From Solen grandis (Eukaryota > Mollusca > Bivalvia > Adapedonta > Solenidae), in NCBI GenBank assembly GCA_021229015.1, contig CM037783.1, positions 57,246,169 to 57,310,168 of the forward strand: 64,000 nucleotides of DNA, given 5' to 3'. Of this stretch, positions 21,827 through 33,539 are shown piece after piece. A model generated the notes under the pieces. It did not search any database, had not been told where the DNA came from, and worked only from the letters and a program-made list of their open reading frames with translations. Made by a program: the position numbers and the translations under genes. Numbering within the stretch: the first letter of the stretch is position 1; each line of letters starts with the position of its first letter.

Positions 21827-23029
21827 TTACTTCAAACGCTTACACTTTTGCGCAAATCGCTTGACAAAGTTTCTGTACCTTGGATTGAATATACAGAACA
21901 GTATTGGGTTTATAACACTATTCCAGAATGGAGACCGAACGGCAAACTGTGTTAGAGCATCGAGCTCAGCCTTCCCCGGCTGTAAAATCCGCACACCAAC
22001 ACTGACGATAAAATAGGGAGTAAAACACACAGCAAAGCCTATCGATACAGCTAGCATCATTATTGTAATACTTCTCTCGGACTGTTTGGTATTCTTGACT
22101 TTTTTGTAAGTGTTGCGGGTTTCCTTAATGTTCGTTCTTGAAAGTTTATTTTCTGTGTCACTGGTAGCGTAGGCAGAGGTGCTGTCCAAATCAGGGTTTG
22201 AAATAGACACTCTTAGAGTGTTGGAAGATAATTGTGTTACAGAGGTCTGACCTGTATAGCTGGTTTCTGAGAATACTGGCGATCTAACGGCCATCTTCCT
22301 CTTGTGGCGAGTGAGACTACAAACGATGTTACCGTAAGTGAAAATGAATGTCAGCAAGATACCTAAAACTGCAATGGTGTCAAAGATGTGAAAGCCCATG
22401 ACGAGTGACCTTCTGTCTATGTCGTCAGTGCCCGTGCAATAATGACCAACAACGAAGGAAACGGGGACGCTACTATTAACTTCTGGGGCAGATTTCAAAA
22501 GATCGGAAGCAGTGACGTTAACAAGGACTACATCATATGTTACAAAGTCCCGCACAGAAATAATGAGGGTCAGTAAAACGGACAAGACGATGCTGGCAAT
22601 TGCTGCTCGAACCGACACCTGCTTCCCAAGAGGACGGCATACCTTCAGGTATCGATCGACAGATATTAGCCAAAGGATGACAATCGATGTTAAGATGGTC
22701 CACTGGTCCAAGAAGTACATGGTCTTACACAGATATCGATTGGTGAAGCGTATGTTGACGGCAAGATCCGCAATCGTGGTAAAGGCAAGGATGCATACAA
22801 TCAAGTCCACCAGGGCGAGGGCCTGGATAAACACCACTGTGGACGTCTGGGACTGTGTGGTCTTGAAGAAGAAGTACGTGATGATGTTTCCCGCGATTCC
22901 AATCACCGTAATTACTGCCATGAAGACAATGATGGGTAAATATTCCAACAATAGTGCCTTATGGGCCAGCGCCATTAACGTTTCATTTGATCCACTCATC
23001 TTTATTGTCCTATCCCTGTAAAGGCTCAA
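21827..23029 (-). CDS. Rhodopsin-class (class A) GPCR, orphan, intronless
   Basis: This is a 400-residue uninterrupted receptor. TM1 is about 30-54 (GN at 47-48) and TM2 about 64-88 (LALVD, D75). C101 and C198 can form the TM3-EL2 disulfide. TM3 ends in DRY (125-127), and TM5 is about 211-236. The third intracellular loop is long, Ser/Thr-rich and basic (238-320). TM6 has CFTPYF (335-340), a variant of the usual CWxP with F for W, and TM7 has NPILF (374-378). N15, N171 and N185 are N-glycosylation sequons. The start could also be M11. It is a plasma-membrane, G-protein-coupled receptor; the layout suggests the peptide/amine-like part of class A, but no ligand can be assigned. A second copy 4753 bp away (start to start) is a pseudogene. 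Confidence 0.85.
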   Translation of the reverse strand: MSLYRDRTIKMSGSNETLMALAHKALLLEYLPIIVFMAVITVIGIAGNIITYFFFKTTQSQTSTVVFIQALALVDLIVCILAFTTIADLAVNIRFTNRYLCKTMYFLDQWTILTSIVILWLISVDRYLKVCRPLGKQVSVRAAIASIVLSVLLTLIISVRDFVTYDVVLVNVTASDLLKSAPEVNSSVPVSFVVGHYCTGTDDIDRRSLVMGFHIFDTIAVLGILLTFIFTYGNIVCSLTRHKRKMAVRSPVFSETSYTGQTSVTQLSSNTLRVSISNPDLDSTSAYATSDTENKLSRTNIKETRNTYKKVKNTKQSERSITIMMLAVSIGFAVCFTPYFIVSVGVRILQPGKAELDALTQFAVRSPFWNSVINPILFCIFNPRYRNFVKRFAQKCKRLK

Positions 23030-23239
23030 AACTTTAGTGTAATCTTATGATAGGGTAACAAACAGGATACAGATTCCTTCTTATTTGCAGTCCTAGACTG
23101 ATTTGTTCATTGCCCGTCGTTATGATATTCACTGAAAGGAAGTTAAAAATATTTGTACTTTGAACTTGACCATGCCTGTGGTTATTCAGCATCGTATGCA
23201 TTTGGAGAGTAATAATTCTTATCACACATGGCTGTATTT

Positions 23240-24790
23240 GACCTCATGTAGGCTCATTGGTGATGCACTTTTATTTATAGACGTGTGAGAGGGCATCCCC
23301 TGAAATAAATAGAAGAGATTTTCATGGTGATGGTTATTTATAAACATATATGTTGTATAGATTGTGATTAGTTTTAGATTAGGGACGTTTCAGCTGGTTA
23401 CCATTGACTTCAGTTATGGTATAAAACAAGTTGGAAATTCTAAATTGTTTTAAGAAAATGTTAAATGAAAATCCAAATTTAGTTAAAAACAAACATGGGT
23501 AAGTTATATATTTTTTACATTCCCATGAAGCCTTTATATCAGTGGATTGAATCTGAAAAAAAAAAAAAAAATCTGTTCGATGATTTTTGTCAAGAAAAAT
23601 TTCATAGCCCTAGGGTTGTTTTGAATGCATTTTTTCCTGGCATAATGGATATTTTATACTCGTTTGTCCTATATATAACCCAAACGTATGTATTATCTCG
23701 AACTTGTTGTATACACTATTTTGTGGAAACTGTCGGAGATTCCATTCTTCCGCCGAAGATTACTTCGTACACTTGTAAACTTTAGTGGCTAATTAACTCA
23801 TGAATATCAATCGAAAACGAAGTTTTTCAAGTCAATTTATTAAGACACATATTGTATCGCTTGTGATCATTTTTAGCCTTATCTAATTGCGTTGCACATC
23901 ATTACTCATCATCGGAAATCCCGCTGCTCTCGGACAGAAGCCGAATACAGTTATTTGATTAGTTCCTTGTCTGAAATGTTGAAATCAATTATCCAATCAG
24001 ATTGCTTGGTCTTTGTAGAACTGAAACGTATGTATCATTTTAAACTTGGTATATACATTGCTTGATGGGATGATAGTCATGATGGAGTTATTTTACGTAT
24101 CTTCCAGAAAAGTACTTACAAACATATGCGTAAATTTAATGGCTGATACCCAAATGCTTTTACTCATAAATTTTAATCGAAAGCGAAATGTCCTAATATA
24201 TACTCACTGGGTATTCAACGTTAATTATTTCATTTAAAAATGATCATATTGAATCTTAAATAAGTAAGGTGATGTGTGATCACATTTCCATCTCCTCTCT
24301 CGGTTTTGTTTTGGAAGTGTTACGCAAGAACTGATGCTCTATTTATAGAAAAGCTGCAAAATCTTTTCACAAATATTTTTCCACCCCACATTAATACGAC
24401 ATAAAATAGCAAAGTAAATGAGTATTTTCTTTTCCTTTAGATGGAGTATGTATGTGTTTTTCTTCTTCAACCAAAGACAAAATTACATTAAAACAATGTG
24501 TATGTTTGTTTATTAATAAATTTATTTAGCTCGCACATTCTATTGACATTTATAAGATTAATGCTTGGCTATTTAATAAATGGGTTGCCATTTCGAGTTA
24601 CTGGCTATTAACTGTGTAATTATACGAGAGAACCACCTCAAGGAATGCATCAGCAGACATTCGATTATTTACACAAATGAGAATGATTGATTTCTAAGTC
24701 AGGGCTTTTTTTAACAAGTCCCGCTAAATTTACTGTTGGGATTCGTGTTATAACATACACAACAACAGGATAGAGACCTTAGGTTTCGCA
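23240..24790. other. Upstream of GPCR, no gene seen
   Basis: This is AT-rich DNA without recognisable coding or repeats. Any promoter of the intact GPCR (transcribed leftwards from about 23030) would lie at its left edge, but no motif is convincing. Confidence 0.4.
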
Positions 24791-24796
24791 AATATA

Positions 24797-25055
24797 AACC
24801 GGCATTGCTGGCGCTTGGCTGTGAAGCCGAGAGTTATGGGTTTGATCCATATTGGGGTTGGGCACGGTTTCCGTGGTAAATGACCTACAATTTCTTTCTG
24901 ATGGCCATTCGTCTTCCACCGCTGTTCTCAGTTAACTACAGGGATGCGTGCTAAAGTTTCAGTACTGTCAGAATCCCGGGAAAGAATTGTTAGATGACCT
25001 GGCCATCTGTTAGCCTTTGATGACTTAAAATGGCGTTGAATAATGCAAATAAAAT
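24797..25055 (+). repeat. tRNA-derived SINE
   Basis: The head 'GGCGCTTGGCTGTGAAGCC' and B box 'GGGTTTGATCC' precede a body with 'AGTACTGTCAGAATCCCGGG' and a tail 'GGCGTTGAATAATGCAAATAA'. Confidence 0.65.
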
Positions 25056-25087
25056 CAAACCTACTAAGTTTAACACACAAAGGAAGA

Positions 25088-25250
25088 GGATTTTCATGTG
25101 AGGAAGCCTTCCAGCTGACCTGCGGTAGGTCGGTAGTTCTACCTCCGTGCCTCCGTGCATTCGGGGTCTTCCTCCACCTGTAATTAGCTGGGCGTCGCTA
25201 TATGACTGAAATACTGTCGAAGCGACGGTAAACTCAAATAGTCAAGTCAA
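25088..25250 (+). repeat. SINE 3' part
   Basis: It carries 'ATGTGAGGAAGCCTTCCAGC', a GGTAGGTCGGTAGTTCTACC hairpin, 'TTCCTCCACCTGTAATTAGC' and the tail 'TGACTGAAATACTGTCGAAG'. It lacks a tRNA head. The full form, reversed, is at 26086-26316. Confidence 0.7.
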
Positions 25251-26085
25251 AAGAAGAAGGGTCGACTTATAACTGTCACATGTTTAAGATTCAAAGGGGA
25301 AAGATAATAGTTGCAACATTGGAAAATAATTGCAGAATGGGTTAATTAATGAATTAGTTTAAATGCTGTGAACAATAATAGTTTAATTGCGACCTGCTTA
25401 GCAGAATCAAACACAGGAATGAGAAACGGATTGACACAAGTCTAAGACTTCTAGTGCTAACAAAAATGCACAGGTTGAATCTGCTGCCCGTTATTTGTTT
25501 AGCAGTGTTAACATTGAATCAGGTACGAATGACATCGAGAGTCCCACTTGATACTGCACACAGATGCCTAGGCCATACCATGCTTTTCACGTGCTCCTGT
25601 ATGTATACGTGAACATCGTGCACGCCGGACTTTAGCGTCTTTCATCCCAGCGTTCGTATAAATGCCATACAACATAAAGTCGAAAGATAAATTGGATAAC
25701 TCTCAAAGATTAAAAAATAAATTAGCTAAAGTAAAGTAGTTAAAATGGGGACAAAGACAACAACAACAACAACAACACACACACACGCAACAAAGCATTT
25801 CGTTGCTTTGTAACACTCTTGTAACGTGACTGCGTGGCTAGTCGAGGTTTCCCTAGAATAGACGTACTTTTGAACAAAACGAAGAACCCACTGTACAGTG
25901 TTACACCAGAAATGTTAATATTTTTAGATTTATCCAATTTCGATGGACTCAATTTCATTTAATTTTAAACACAAATAGCACAACTACTGAATGGCCACTG
26001 TATAACCGTGATACTCTGTATATATAGAGATATTTCGGAAGACACAAAATCCAGGCGCTCGTTCTATTAGTACTATGTTATTGTA

Positions 26086-26316
26086 TTTGGGTTTACCGTC
26101 ACTGCGATAGTATTTCAATCATATAGCGACGTCCAGCTAATTACAGGTGAAGGAAGACCCCGCGTACACAGAGGTACCCAGGTAGAACCACCAGCCAGCT
26201 AGAAGGCTTCCTCACATGAAAAATCCGAAGTCCCTACCGGGATTCGAACCCACAGCGGTGAGGGGCTGAGAGATTTGTAGTCCACGACTGTAACCGCTCG
26301 GCCACGGCGGCCCCTC
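26086..26316 (-). repeat. Full-length tRNA-derived SINE (reverse strand)
   Basis: Read on the minus strand, the head at about 26316 gives GGGGCCGCCGTGGCCGAGCG and a B box 'GGGTTCGAATCCC', followed by 'CTTCGGATTTTTCATGTGAG' and 'TTCCTTCACCTGTAATTAGC'. It ends with the 'TTTCAATCATATAGCGACGT' tail region reversed. The tRNA-like head is well preserved and resembles a Leu/Ser-type tRNA, but the sequence continues into the SINE body. Confidence 0.8.
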
Positions 26317-26329
26317 TATTAGTAATATA

Positions 26330-27003
26330 GACTTAGGCAAAACTTTGACCTCACTATAACGTCTCATAGTCTATATGCGTCATTTCTTCGTTAACACCTG
26401 TAATTATATTGCCTTCATACTGCTGTTACCACATCATATACCGGTATCTTTTATCATATGTGGTTATTGCTTTCAGAGTACATCCGTGGTCAAAATCACC
26501 GACAAGCAATTAACCTGTCATGGTCAGAAACCCAACTACCACTACTAGCGCCACTGATGATTATTTATGTGCAGAATAAAGGGGGGTAAATCATATTGAT
26601 CATCTCGTGCAGAATTATTTATGATCAAATATGTTGTATTGGTGATCTGGAGTGAGTTTCTACGTCACATGTTTAATATCGCGTAGAATTAACTGCTTAC
26701 CTGAACAACAACAAAAAAATCCGGCTCGAATCCCACCAAAAAGTTTAAAAGTTGAACAAACATTTTCTATTTGTTAAACAAACATAACATAAGTCCTTTA
26801 ATTCTCGCCAGTTGCATTTGAATTTTTTTTTTTTTTTTGGACAGAAGTTGTATAAGAAAATTGCTTTCACTTCAATCCAGTTATTTCACAAATTATGGTA
26901 CTACTCATATTGTTTGTACCCTTTATATTTGTATGAATGTGAGTAATAAAATATGTTTAAACTGGCTAGTACCTGAAGTAGCACAAACTGCAAACAAGCA
27001 ACA
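26330..27003. other. AT-rich DNA, no feature seen
   Basis: There is no coding similarity or clear repeat apart from a T18 run near 26825. Confidence 0.4.
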
Positions 27004-27151
27004 TTAACCCTTTATCTCATTTATACTCGTTTTGACGCATAAGCTCATACAAATATTTGTTTCATAAAACTCTTATACCATCTAAAGATCTGTAAATGAA
27101 TATTCATTAAGGTGTAAATTTGAACATGAATATTCATGAGGTAAAGGGTTG
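27004..27151. repeat. MITE, family B (short copy)
   Basis: It begins TTAACCCTTTATCTCATT with 'TCGTTTTGACGCA' and ends 'GAATATTCATGAGGTAAAGG' + GTTGA. Family B is defined by this right end and by TTAA-containing borders. This copy lacks the GATCAG...TCTCCTCTG middle of the longer copies. Confidence 0.65.
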
Positions 27152-28319
27152 ATCATTTATTTTTTCGCATTGTCATGTTTAACGTCTTACTAATGTTTGC
27201 CATTTATTGCACACAATGATTAGGAAACTATGATAAATTATGTATTTTTATTGATTACTTAAACTTGTTTATTTTAATCAATTAAGAAACAAGTTCTTAC
27301 AACTTAATCTAATCCATCTCGACGGTTCCTGTGTTGGACCAGTACTAGGCGCCTGCCTTGAAAATGTCTCGACACCAACGGATCGAGTTCAAACCCATGA
27401 CCTTCGTGTATATTACCACTGGACAACGGCGCGTTTGTTTAATTGATATGTCATGGAAATGTCTCAGTACCAATATAAGTATACAAATATGGGAACCAAA
27501 GCAGTATTACTTACAGTTTGTTGTCCCTGTTAATATATCCTGTCTTATATCCCATGTAGTAATGTGGAAACTCACAATTGGTATCCTCGAGATATATCTC
27601 GTCTCATTGTCTTGTTTACAAAAAAAAGTGTTTAACCGAAAAAGCAATAACATCCCTATCTGATACAAACTGCGCAACGAAACACGGTAACAGACGCAGT
27701 TTGATCCAGGAACATAATATTAACCTGTTGGTAACTAGAGTAACAGGCGGGCGAATTATAACAACAATCAGAAGACATTTGACATGAAATACATCCGTGT
27801 CTTGGGCTGTCGGTAATTACTAAATATATGCATATATGTTAGCGTTTCAATATTATTCGAACACATGGTATGAAAGGGGAAATTATACAAAGAGTCCCCA
27901 ATGTAAAATTGTGCATGCAAAACGTCAAATGAAAGGTATAACTGATACACGGGGGTCGCGAGTTCAAATTTTCGAAGCAAATTAAATGGGTATTGCATAA
28001 TTCAGTGTTTATTCACCTGAGACATTGAAAATGAGCATGCATTTTAGAGGCAGACGGACTTGTCAATCATGTCCATATTTTGCAACTGATAACTGTGCAT
28101 TTATCAAATACATATATTTATTTAAACGTCAATGGTGGATATGGGTGCATCTTATATTATTATCTTATACTATTATCGTATATTATCATCTTATATTATC
28201 TTGGATTATTGGCCGTAAAGGATTCTTATCCTACCACTAAGCTTATACACTAGTCAACTTGTTAAACATGAACTTTTTTTCATGTATATGTTCCGCTTCA
28301 GATCACACTTGAGACACGG

Positions 28320-28535
28320 AAGATATTTTTCATATCGCTTGCGCACAGAGCTCGATAACTAAAAAGGTTTTCAAGCGATAACCACAGCAGTATCGCATAC
28401 GCGTGCAGTAGTTATAAAGTTATCACGTGTAAATGCAATACAACTTTATTGCGTGCGCACGCAAAAGGTACTGCGTGCGAATGCAGTGGTTATCGCATGA
28501 GAATTATTAGTTAACGCATTCGCACGTGATATGAA
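28320..28535. repeat. Local repeat rich in TATCGC/GCGTGCG words
   Basis: Words such as 'TATCGCATACGCGTGCAGT', 'TTGCGTGCGCACGCAAAAG', 'CTGCGTGCGAATGCAGTGG' and 'GTTATCGCATGAG' recur in both orientations within 200 bp. It is CpG-rich in an otherwise AT-rich, CpG-poor region. No coding. Confidence 0.55.
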
Positions 28536-28539
28536 GACT

Positions 28540-29450
28540 GTACCCCACGTTACCATTCTGTACTGCCGTCTGGAAATATATTTTACTGAGCGAACCAATG
28601 GCCGTAAGGCCATAGGCCCTTTCGTGGGTATATCCGTTACTGCAGAAACTGTCTGTTTGCATGCTTCTGGTTAATTTTAGCAATCTGCGACTTGATTATT
28701 TACTGGCAAAACATGTAAAAATCCACCAGCCATGCATGTATGCAAAGCACAGGATAACTTACGTAAACCTTCTGACATTAAAGGTTTTTTTTTTTGTTTT
28801 TTTTTTTCATTATATGTGTGTGTGTGTTTTAGATAATACAATATTTATGTTTGGCTGATCAATGCCCTTTGCGTTAAAAGGGAATGCATGTAGTTAAGGT
28901 TTCTATGAAGGCATTTCATGTAAATCTGAACATTCTGTCGTCAGAATATTGATCAAGTTATCATGCAGACACTCCGTTCTTTTCACGTCACTAAGGTAAT
29001 TGTCACGGTGTGCCGATTAAACGAATCACAAGATAACGACAACCAGAAGTGGTCAGGAAATTTTTACAGAGACCTTCGTAAGTAATGGTTTCTATTTTTA
29101 TTTCTTTAAAGTAACTGCCTTTCATTTTCAAGTATTTTTCAATAGTAGCAAATGTGAATATATAAAGTACTGTCCCAATAAGATCAGCTGTTGAAACACA
29201 GCCACAGAATATGTGTCGTGTTTGTGATCTGAGTCATATGCGTAGATACAAGAAAACATTGCGTCAAATATAACGCTTATGATATGACATCACATTTTAA
29301 AATGTATTTCATGTAGCATATAAGACGACGAAAGGTTTGCAGACCTTGGTTCTGAACCAAAATAGTCTTAATGAGATTAGTTTGACTACCTCAGACTCTC
29401 TGATCTCTTACAATATTATGACAGTACAGTATTAAGTAAAAAAAGTTTAA
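28540..29450. other. Intergenic DNA, no gene seen
   Basis: It contains a T-rich run and a short (TG)n (28780-28830), but no recognisable coding, RNA or repeat otherwise. It may contain the DUSP promoter or a 5' UTR exon; none can be identified. Confidence 0.4.
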
Positions 29451-29454
29451 ACTT

Positions 29455-29662
29455 TATTTATTTTACATCGATTATGAAACATTTTATTATGGCTCTGGTA
29501 GCAGTGTATGTGGTCATTATTATGGGAGGGAACCGGAGAGCTTTGAGAAAACCCATGTGTCTGGACATGCTACCACTGTACCCTCTCGTGTAATCGTGAA
29601 TTGAACCTGGGACGCATTTGTGAGAAGCGAGGCACATTACCACTACCCTATCCATGCACCCA
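29455..29662 (-). repeat. tRNA-derived SINE (reverse strand)
   Basis: Same family as 13029-13235. On the minus strand it reads 'GGTGCATGGATAGGGTAGTG', 'GTAATGTGCCTCGCTTCTC', 'CCCAGGTTCAATTCACG', then 'GTCCAGACACATGGG' and 'CGGTTCCCTCCC'. Confidence 0.75.
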
Positions 29663-29671
29663 AGTATTAAA

Positions 29672-29850
29672 GTAATACAGTGACATCCAGGTAATTAAAG
29701 TGAAAGAAAGACAGTGAGTAACAAGGGCACCTGGATAGAACCACAGACCTACCGCAAGCCAGATGGAAGGGCTTGGTTCCTCACATGAAAAATCAGTGAC
29801 CACATAGGGACTTGAACCAGTAGTGTTAAGGGGCTAAATGATAGTAAGTT
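29672..29850 (-). repeat. tRNA-derived SINE (reverse strand, partly decayed)
   Basis: Same family as 26086-26316: 'AGTGACATCCAGGTAATTAA', 'GGGCACCTGGATAGAACCAC', 'TTCCTCACATGAAAAATCAG', 'AGGGACTTGAACCAGTAGTG'. The head end is weak. Confidence 0.65.
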
Positions 29851-30119
29851 ACAACCTATAATCAATCAGAAAAATAGAGATGACAACATCCTTATATTGA
29901 TGATATTTTTTTTCATTAGACACATCAAGATATCATCAATTTCATTGAAAACTTTAATTTTTCCAACTGTAATCTTCATTGCTTTACATAAACATTTGTA
30001 TTATATAAATATCTTTTTTTTTATTACAGAGTCAAGTTGAGGTTTGGCATACATCATTGATGATCTAAAAAGAATACAGACCACATTTTTTTTGTATTTT
30101 AACATTTTTACTCAGCAGG

Positions 30120-30140
30120 ATGGGTAATGGAATGAACAAG
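30120..30140 (+). CDS. DUSP22: DUSP coding exon 1
   Basis: ATGGGTAATGGAATGAACAA plus G encodes MGNGMNK; the donor is GTCAGT at 30141. A 5' UTR acceptor (TTTTATTACAG at about 30030) lies just upstream. The tiny first coding exon with the same seven residues is a known feature of DUSP22/15 genes. Confidence 0.85.
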
Positions 30141-31696
30141 GTCAGTTGAGATTCTTGATGATTTTTTTTTTACATACCATGATGCAGTTTGTATGATGAC
30201 AAATAGTTAAAATAGAATTTGAGATAAATAAAGTCATGGCCATATTCACTGGGACTTTTTGACATTAAATTTGGTAATTATAGTCTTATTTTTTTTAATT
30301 TCTTTTTTTTCTACAATTTTAAAAAAATCAAGCCCTTTTTTTTTCCTTTTTTTTTTTCCAAATTCCATGTATGTTTCTCATGTGTCTGTTTTCTAAGCTC
30401 ATTTTTGTTTTTCATTTCCGTGTCTGTTTCCAATATTTGTGTCTTTTGCCCATCCTTATGTCTTATCATGAGGATTGCTGTTTTCCCAAACCTGTTTCCC
30501 ATTCTGTAGTTAGAATCCCATTTCCAAGTCTGTTTCCCATCCCATGGACTTATGGATTCCATTTCATTGGAATTTTATCAAGTCATAAAATATCAAAATT
30601 GTTTGGTTTTTTCAATCTTAATCTTTATATATTTTTCATAATCTTTCAAGACTAGAAATCTGCTATAAAATGCCATAGTTTATAATAAAAACTAGATTTC
30701 ACACCATACTTACAAACTTTTCCCCATTTTCAATTCTTTATTCCTGAGCTTACCTGATATGTCTTTTTCCCTTTCTCATGGCTGTCTTTTATCCCTTTGT
30801 TTCCATTTCCTTTACTTTTTATTTACTTCTACAGTTTGTGATCCCTTTTACAAAATGGCTCTCATACATGCAATACTGTGCTTCAGATCATCACTGATGT
30901 GTATGTTGGAAACTTTCGGGATGCTAAAGATGAAGAACAACAAACAGCAAACAACATAACACACATTCTAGCAATTCATGACAATGCCAAACCCTTATTG
31001 GTAGTAAGTATATTGTAGAGTGGAGAGAGTGGGGTTTCTATACTTTGGCAGATTCCTCATCATTAGGTGCACCTTTTTTTACAGATATTTCAGGTTTCCA
31101 GAGAGGTTGCACCTTATATGATGATATACAGGTTTTTTTTTCCATCACTGAGAAGTAAAATTTAACTTCATTTGGCACAAATGGTCACCTCATGATGTTG
31201 ATCCTATGTAAAATGAGGTCCCTAGGGCATCAGCTGGTTTTCTTTAAACTCTATATAGAAAATTTTGTAATTCTTCTCTTCTGGAAATAATGTTCAGAAT
31301 TAATCTTGTTATGCTCTAATGATAACCTCAGGGTCCCATACCATAATTGCTTAAGTATTTTTGATCCCTTGAAAATTGAGGCCTCCAGGTGATTGACTTA
31401 CCTACCGTAAGAATTCTTTGCATCTGGTTGCTGCTGGAAGAAACCAGTCAAAATCAAGTGACTTGAATCATTTTATATAATCTTATGTACTCTGGTGAGT
31501 GATCCAGTCATAGGCCTTGACTTCCTATTGTGATTAACATTGTTAAAAGTTATGATGTTATTATGTTACAGAACAAAAATTACTTGTGTATTGAGGCCAG
31601 TGATGCCCCAGGCCAGGATCTAACAAAGTTTTTCCCAGAATGTACAGAATTCATACATAGAGCCAGGCTGAAGAAGGAGGGGGTCCTCATACACTG
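30120..31696 (+). CDS. DUSP22: DUSP22/DUSP15-type dual-specificity phosphatase, first three coding exons (truncated)
   Basis: Exons 30120-30140, 30887-31003 and 31572-31696 splice in phase into about 87 residues. The start MGNGMNK is the hallmark N-terminus of DUSP22/DUSP15; Gly2 is the myristoylation site in this family, so membrane attachment is expected. Next come the conserved VYVGNFRDAKDEEQQ, ITHILAIHDNAKPLL and YLCIEASDAPGQDL blocks of the DSP fold, and the FIHRARLKKEGVLIH strand that ends at HC. The last exon stops inside the catalytic Cys codon (TG|gtaaat), so the CxxGxSRS loop and everything after it should be in later exons. They are not found in 31697-33771, and the N gap follows. 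The family dephosphorylates kinases or adaptor proteins of JNK and receptor signalling. The split between DUSP22 and DUSP15 is unresolved. Confidence 0.85.
30887..31003 (+). CDS. DUSP22: DUSP coding exon 2
   Basis: The acceptor is TGCTTCAG and the donor GTAAGT at 31004. The 39 codons encode IITDVYVGNFRDAKDEEQQT and ITHILAIHDNAKPLLV, both aligned by eye with the family pattern (LYIGNF-DA; VTHILSVHD-A-P). Confidence 0.9.
31572..31696 (+). CDS. DUSP22: DUSP coding exon 3
   Basis: The acceptor is TGTTACAG and the donor GTAAAT at 31697. It encodes NKNYLCIEASDAPGQDLTKF through ARLKKEGVLIH and two bases of the catalytic Cys codon (phase 2). The general-acid Asp of the DSP fold is the D of EASDAPGQ. 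Confidence 0.9.
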
Positions 31697-33539
31697 GTAA
31701 ATTGTCATTGGATATATATATATATATGTTGTCATTCTTGCAGTCTAACCTGTCTGAATCAATCTGTAAAGAGAATCTTTTTAATAGGCTATTTATTTAT
31801 TGTCGGAAACCCCCTATTGACTTCATGAGATCAAACCATGGGAAAGTAAGCCAGTAGATGACTGAGATGCATGTATCAACCCAATGAAAATATGCTGTAT
31901 TTGGTTACATTTCCTGGTAAACCTGTGATGGAACAAATGAAATGACATAATTTGACACACCCTAAAGCAGTAAAATACATGTGTGAAATCCTTTGGCCCA
32001 TAGTCTGCGGCCATAGATGATATTGATATATCAGGCATGGGAATTAAACAAAGCCCTTTATTCAGCACTGCCTGGTTAAACAAATATCAACTCCATAAGA
32101 AAATAAAATGCCACTTTTATAAACCAATTGCTGGCTGCAAAAAACAGTTTGACTGCTCAGTTCAGTTGAATTTATAAAGTTTATTTATACACCCATTTGC
32201 AAAATTTTTTTATCATTTATACTACCAGTAATTGCTTTCATAATGTTTCACTGTTTTGTTGGTTAGACTAGTACTTTGTGTTTAGGAAAGTCATGAAAGA
32301 ATCTTTGCTCCAGCTGATTTGAATCTACACTGTTTGTGGTTCTTGAGTGAGGATATCCTATATGTCATCCTCCCACATATCATGGGACATCCTTATCATT
32401 GATTGTGTGGTTATTATGTCAGGCTTTGTTGAATTTCATACTTATTTTTTGTCAAGAGCATTTCTTGCGCACTATAAGACATATAACCTTGAAACTTCAT
32501 AGATGGATAGATCACATGGAGGAGAAGTGCAGTGCACAAGAACCGTAACTCTGCACTTAATATTTTTTGAGTTACTGCATTTTGTTCAGTTTCATACATG
32601 TTTTTTTTTCTTTTTTTTTAAGCATTACTCATGCACTATGAGACATATAACCTTGAAACTTCATTGGTGAATAGACCTCACAAAGGAAAATTGCAGTGCA
32701 CAAGAACCTTAATTCTGCCAATCATATTTTGGAGTTATTGCCCGTTGTGTAATTTCATATTCAATTAAGTTTTTTCTGGAGCATAACTCATGCACTTTGA
32801 AACATATAACCTTGAAGCTTCAGAGGTGGGTAGACATTATGGGCAAGAATTGTAGTACACTAGAGCATTATCAATTTCCAGTTTTTCTTGTTGGAGTTTT
32901 TTCGCTTTTATACAATTTCGTGTCCTTAAGATAACTCCAGTTCAATTCATGCTATTGAAATTAAATTTCATTTATGGAAAGAAATTAATGAGAGAAAATG
33001 TCATGCACAAGGTTCATAACTCTGACCTCAGTATTTTGGAGTTATTCCCCCTTTTCACAATTCTTGACTGCAAGATAACTTTACTTATGTTCCAGTTATG
33101 GAAAGAAATTGATGAGAGGAAGTGTTACACACAAGGTCCATAACAGAGCTTTAACAATATAGTCATCCCTTTAACTTTAACTATTATGATTATGTCACTG
33201 TGTGCCTTAGCGTATGTTTGTGTCAGTGTGTGAGGGGAGGGGGGTAGAGGGAGAAATCAGTTTTCTATGAAAACAAATATCTAGTTCACGTTTAATTTTG
33301 CACAGTTTCCTTGAATGTGATATAATCATAGAAATACCGGTACTATGCCTGCTAAGTGTCACACAGTGTCAGATTGCTGTACTAATGTACATGTGCATGT
33401 ATATAGTAATCAATAAACAGATGTTTGGTTAGTCATGCTGATGAACTGGTTGAAAACTTCCTGCATAGCTCATTCACTGTAAGTGTTTGCAATATACCAT
33501 TACAATATCACTATTAAGAAAAGATGTACACAACTTATT
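31697..33539 (+). other. DUSP intron 3 (incomplete) with diverged tandem-core repeat
   Basis: No CxxGxSRS exon is visible. From about 32410 to 33150 it holds four diverged units with 'CCTTGAAACTTCATAGATGG', 'GCAGTGCACAAGAACCGTAA' and 'GAGTTATTGCCC'. They are related to the units at 5550-6230 and, in reverse, to 55130-55560. The final unit pair (32940-33145) shares 'GGAAAGAAATTNATGAGAG'. Confidence 0.6.

Noticed and set aside
30311..30655. Open frames on both strands in DUSP intron 1
   Set aside because: Pyrimidine-rich low-complexity DNA (repeated TTTCCCATNCC-like words) keeps them open; no motif.
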